A stretch of 8,184 nucleotides of DNA from a bacterium (lineage in GTDB: Bacteria > Bdellovibrionota > Bdellovibrionia > Bdellovibrionales > UBA1609). The number at the start of each line of letters is the position of its first letter. Position 1 is the stretch's first letter. This document shows, piece by piece, positions 6,395 through 8,184 of this stretch. The stretch is from assembly GCA_021784635.1 (NCBI GenBank), contig JAJYHS010000120.1:1-8184 (forward strand), in the 5' to 3' direction. The translations under genes were made by a program, and so were the position numbers. The notes beneath the pieces are model-generated. The model saw nothing but the letters and a program-made list of their open reading frames with translations. It ran no database searches and was not told the DNA's origin.

Positions 6395-7690
6395 ATGATC
6401 ATAAAAAAATTAGCAACTCGATTTCACAGTAGATACCTTATTGTAACGATGAGCTGCGCACTAATGGCATTAACTTCTTGTCAAACCGCGCTTATTCATC
6501 CCTCGAACGCGCAGATGCCGGCGAAAAAGCCGGCAACGGTGACTTCCGAGTCGAATTGGCCAGAGAATAGTCAACCGGTTGCGACAGTTCCGACTGTTAC
6601 GAAGATTCAAACCCAAGCCGCCAAAAAGTCGAGTACGCTGAAGATTCGTTGCCCGCAAGAAGGGGATACGTTGCTTGCGCCAAAACCCTTACGCGGCCGA
6701 TTTTATCGGCCGCTAATAGTGGGTCATCAAGGTGCGCCGGGGTATGCTCCCGAAGAAACGGCCAAGTCGTACCGGTTAGCGCTTCAAATGGGCGCCGATT
6801 ACATCGAGCCTGATCTGGTGATGTCAAAAGACGGTGTACTGATCGTACGTCACGAAAATAATTTGTCTGAAACGACAAACGCCAGTCAAGTTTACCCGAA
6901 TTTGATAAAAACAAAAATTATTGATGGAGTAACGGAAACAGGTGTTTTCAGCGAAGACTTAACGCTTACACAGATTAAAAAACTTCGGTGCAACAAGGGG
7001 CCGTATCACGTTCTCACTTTTGAGGATTATTTAAGGCTCGCGCGAGAAGAATCGCGGAAATTGCATCGGCCGGTCGGGCTTATTCCTGAAATTAAAGATT
7101 CAACTTACTTTCACAAATTGGGTTTTGATCCCGAAATGGCGCTCGTGCGTTTGTTAAATGAATATCATTATAATAACTACTTCGCGCCGGTTATTATCCA
7201 GTCGACAGAAGTGAGCGATTTAAAACGTCTACATAACATGGTCCGAGACCAACTTATGCAAATACTCGGGCCACCGAACGAGAGTCCGGCTGACGTTGTG
7301 GCAAGCGGCGGTACGTTAACGTACGGAGAAATGGCCACTCCCAAAGGTTTGCGATCCATTGCCCAGTATGCCGCATGGGTTGCGCCCGAGAAAAATTATA
7401 TCATCCCTCTAACATTGAAATCGAAGACGATGCCGCCCGCGACCAATTTTGTATACGAAGCGCATATAGCCGGTCTTGAAGTTATGCCGTGGACTTTTCG
7501 CGCCAATGACGCCCTTGTGCGCAAGTTTTATGGCGGTAATGAAGACAATGAATATAATCGATTTTTTGCCTTAGGCATTGACGGTCTTTTTACCGACTAT
7601 CCGGACCTTGCCGTGAAATTTCGGGCGCGCTATCTCGCTAAATGTAATGATGTGCATGCGAAACGGTCGGTTTCGACTGATCGGCGCTAG
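6395..7690 (+). CDS. Lipoprotein glycerophosphodiester phosphodiesterase (GlpQ/GDPD type)
   Basis: The predicted enzyme hydrolyses glycerophosphodiesters to glycerol-3-phosphate and an alcohol in the periplasm. From ATG 6395 it has 431 residues. The signal ends in a lipobox LTSC with Cys29, so it is probably lipid-anchored. A Pro/Thr/Lys-rich linker (about 30-95) precedes the domain. The catalytic region follows the GDPD pattern: His111 in GHQGAPGYAPEET, Glu138 and Asp140 in YIEPDLVMSKDG, second His153 in VRHENNLSETT, Glu232 and Lys234 in PEIK, and a C-terminal GIDGLFTDYPD. The segment around GADYIEPDLV and the RHEN sequence resembles the periplasmic glycerophosphodiesterase branch. One oddity is Gln112 where the family normally has the phosphate-binding Arg (HRG). 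I prefer ATG 6395 to the TTG at 6359 because a TATAAT at 6350-6355 would put the transcript start near 6362, downstream of that TTG. No obvious Shine-Dalgarno precedes 6395. Confidence 0.88.
   Translation: MIIKKLATRFHSRYLIVTMSCALMALTSCQTALIHPSNAQMPAKKPATVTSESNWPENSQPVATVPTVTKIQTQAAKKSSTLKIRCPQEGDTLLAPKPLRGRFYRPLIVGHQGAPGYAPEETAKSYRLALQMGADYIEPDLVMSKDGVLIVRHENNLSETTNASQVYPNLIKTKIIDGVTETGVFSEDLTLTQIKKLRCNKGPYHVLTFEDYLRLAREESRKLHRPVGLIPEIKDSTYFHKLGFDPEMALVRLLNEYHYNNYFAPVIIQSTEVSDLKRLHNMVRDQLMQILGPPNESPADVVASGGTLTYGEMATPKGLRSIAQYAAWVAPEKNYIIPLTLKSKTMPPATNFVYEAHIAGLEVMPWTFRANDALVRKFYGGNEDNEYNRFFALGIDGLFTDYPDLAVKFRARYLAKCNDVHAKRSVSTDRR
6516..6535. repeat. Perfect 7-bp inverted repeat in the linker of the GDPD gene
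   Basis: TGCCGGC (6516-6522) and GCCGGCA (6529-6535) form a perfect GC-rich stem with a GAAAAA loop. It encodes part of the Pro/Ala/Lys linker after the lipobox. No T tract follows, so it is not a terminator. Confidence 0.55.
6693..6713. repeat. Perfect 9-bp inverted repeat just before the GDPD active-site motif
   Basis: GCGGCCGAT (6693-6701) and ATCGGCCGC (6705-6713) are exact reverse complements around a TTT loop. It lies about 11 bases before the HQG codons and encodes RGRFYRPL at the entry to the catalytic domain. The codon pattern for the protein may account for part of it. Confidence 0.6.
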
Positions 7691-7767
7691 ATTGTCGGGA
7701 AAACGCATAAAACGTGAGCCATTTTGCTTAAAAATTGAGCATTATTAGTGCGGCGCACAACCAACAG

Positions 7768-7794
7768 TTGCATCATAAGTGATAATTGCGTCAT
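7768..7794 (+). promoter_or_regulatory. Direct repeat TTGC(A/G)TCAT in the upstream region of the small basic protein gene
   Basis: TTGCATCAT (7768-7776) and TTGCGTCAT (7786-7794) are 9-base near-identical copies 18 bases apart, start to start. The region also contains GATAAT (7781-7786) and TATAGC (7794-7799), which are -10-like, but no good -35 lies at the usual distance. The pair could be an operator for an unknown regulator or part of a promoter. The promoter of this gene is presumably in 7740-7808 but is not resolved. Confidence 0.3.
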
Positions 7795-7808
7795 ATAGCT
7801 TCGACGAA

Positions 7809-7830
7809 AGCCTAGGGGTGGTCCCTAGCT
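7809..7830 (+). promoter_or_regulatory. Leader hairpin just before the Shine-Dalgarno
   Basis: CTAGGG (7812-7817) pairs with CCCTAG (7823-7828) around a GTGGT loop. Outside the stem, AG (7809-7810) can pair with CT (7829-7830) across one bulged C at 7811. The structure ends 6 bases before the AAAAGGAG site. It is not followed by T residues on either strand, so it does not look like a terminator. It could stabilise the mRNA 5' end or expose or hide the ribosome site; which one cannot be told from sequence. Confidence 0.55.
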
Positions 7831-7836
7831 GAACAA

Positions 7837-7844
7837 AAAAGGAG
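7837..7844 (+). promoter_or_regulatory. Strong Shine-Dalgarno (AAAAGGAG)
   Basis: AAAAGGAG ends 8 bases before ATG 7853, a near-ideal complement to the 16S rRNA tail at good spacing. It fixes the start of the small basic protein and contrasts with the weak or absent sites in front of the other genes here. Confidence 0.8.
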
Positions 7845-7852
7845 AAACCCAA

Positions 7853-8065
7853 ATGAAAGTCTTGAGCTTACTCGCAGCCTTGATGTTTGCTGCTGTTGTA
7901 AACGCGGCACCAGTTAAAGGAACACCTGCAGTCCACAAAGCCACAGCCCATAAAATGGCAATGCGCCATAACTACGTCCACCACCATGCATATGTGGCAA
8001 AACGCCATAAATGGCATAAGCGCGCAAAATGGCATAAAACCGCAAAAAAAGAAGCGGCTAAATAA
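7853..8065 (+). CDS. Small secreted His/Lys-rich basic protein (Asr-like composition)
   Basis: This is a 70-residue protein with a textbook signal peptide (MKVLSLLAALMFAAVVNA, cleavage near residue 18 or 19). The mature part of about 52 residues has 9 His, 11 Lys and 3 Arg, only one acidic residue, no Cys and an HHH cluster. Near the C-terminus KWHK appears twice in the related units KWHKRAK and KWHKTAK. It is likely disordered and strongly basic. Composition and size recall enterobacterial acid-shock protein Asr and other small His/Lys-rich exported proteins. Known or plausible roles of such proteins include acid or proton buffering, periplasmic chaperone activity, metal binding, polyanion binding or cationic toxicity; none is shown here. 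Sequence resemblance to Asr is compositional only. The AAAAGGAG site 8 bases before the ATG is by far the best ribosome site in the window, suggesting high expression. It stands alone, following the GDPD gene after 162 bases. Confidence 0.82.
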   Translation: MKVLSLLAALMFAAVVNAAPVKGTPAVHKATAHKMAMRHNYVHHHAYVAKRHKWHKRAKWHKTAKKEAAK

Positions 8066-8075
8066 TTTAAATAAT

Positions 8076-8142
8076 ATTTAGCTGTTGATCGCGCTGTGGA
8101 AGCCAACGGAAAGCCCGTCAGCTCCGCAGCGTGATACTAAAT
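8076..8142 (+). other. Long structured RNA-like stem-loop downstream of the small basic protein gene
   Basis: Three nested stems can form. The outer stem is ATTTAG (8076-8081) with CTAAAT (8137-8142). The main stem is 13 continuous pairs, ATCGCGCTGTGGA (8088-8100) with TCCGCAGCGTGAT (8123-8135), including two G-U wobbles on this strand. The inner stem is ACGG (8106-8109) with CCGT (8115-8118) around an AAAGC loop. The internal loop between outer and main stems is asymmetric (6 and 1 bases). It starts 10 bases after the stop codon. A T tract occurs only about 12 bases further on, so it is not a textbook intrinsic terminator. It could be a stabilising 3' UTR structure, a 3'-UTR-derived small RNA or a leader element of the next gene. 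I recognise no known RNA family. Confidence 0.5.
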
Positions 8143-8152
8143 TTCAAACTAT

Positions 8153-8184
8153 CTATTTTTGTTTTTTTCAACCGCGCTTCGCGG
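8153..8184 (+). terminator. T tract plus GC hairpin cut by the window edge, possible terminator region
   Basis: Positions 8153-8168 are nearly all T, and CCGCG (8172-8176) and CGCGG (8180-8184) form a perfect 5-bp stem with a CTT loop ending exactly at the window edge. A T run right after the hairpin would make it a plus-strand intrinsic terminator, but that sequence is not visible. The T tract lies before the hairpin, so it cannot serve as that tail. On the minus strand the hairpin would be followed by TTGAAAAAAA, which argues against a minus-strand terminator. Confidence 0.3.

Noticed and set aside
7726..7740. GCTTAA/TTGAGC hairpin as terminator of the GDPD gene
   Set aside because: Six weak pairs including a G-T wobble, and the following bases are ATTATTAG instead of a T tract. 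Too weak to call.
1..8184. Mobile element, CRISPR array, tRNA, rRNA or toxin-antitoxin pair
   Set aside because: I found no transposase or integrase motif, no regularly spaced repeats, no tRNA-like cloverleaf and no small gene pair of that kind. The one small gene encodes an exported basic protein with no antitoxin-like neighbour.

Overview
The window holds five complete protein genes and the 3' end of a sixth. Nearly all of them have export signals (signal peptides, a lipobox or a membrane anchor), so this is an envelope and secretion locus of a Gram-negative (diderm) bacterium. A TolC-family outer-membrane protein, a lipobox protein and a membrane-anchored FecR-domain protein support the diderm call. 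The gene style (secreted subtilase with a long C-terminal domain, FecR domain joined to Fn3-like domains, several starts without a clear Shine-Dalgarno) reminds me of Bdellovibrionota or other delta-type bacteria. That is an impression from family style, not a demonstrated placement. I see no IS element, integrase, tRNA, rRNA or CRISPR array.

Layout. Positions 1-627 (+) hold the end of an unrecognised protein whose frame is open through the left edge. Its stop overlaps the ATG of a secreted subtilisin-family (S8) protease at 624-3578 (+) as ATGA, so the two are probably translationally coupled. After 38 bases comes a single-pass FecR-domain protein with Fn3-like C-terminal domains (3617-4978, +). 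It ends tail to tail, with a 4-base overlap, against a TolC-family gene on the minus strand (4975-6318, -). A 76-base divergent region with a perfect TATAAT separates the TolC gene from a lipoprotein glycerophosphodiester phosphodiesterase (6395-7690, +). A 162-base leader region follows, with a direct repeat, a stable hairpin and the best Shine-Dalgarno in the window. It precedes a 70-residue secreted His/Lys-rich protein (7853-8065, +). The last 119 bases contain a long imperfect stem-loop, a T tract and a short GC hairpin cut by the window edge.

How they fit together. The first three plus-strand genes could be one transcription unit: a partner protein, an exported protease, and an envelope-anchored FecR-type protein. 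The TolC protein would be the outer-membrane channel of an efflux or type I system whose inner-membrane and adaptor parts are not here. The GDPD probably hydrolyses glycerophosphodiesters in the periplasm for phosphate, glycerol or phospholipid turnover. The small basic protein looks like a separately and strongly translated periplasmic or secreted factor. No gene set proves a single pathway. The items most worth a second look are the small His/Lys-rich gene with its structured leader, the structured RNA-like element after it, the HQG (instead of HRG) active-site motif in the GDPD, and the coupled unknown protein and subtilase.
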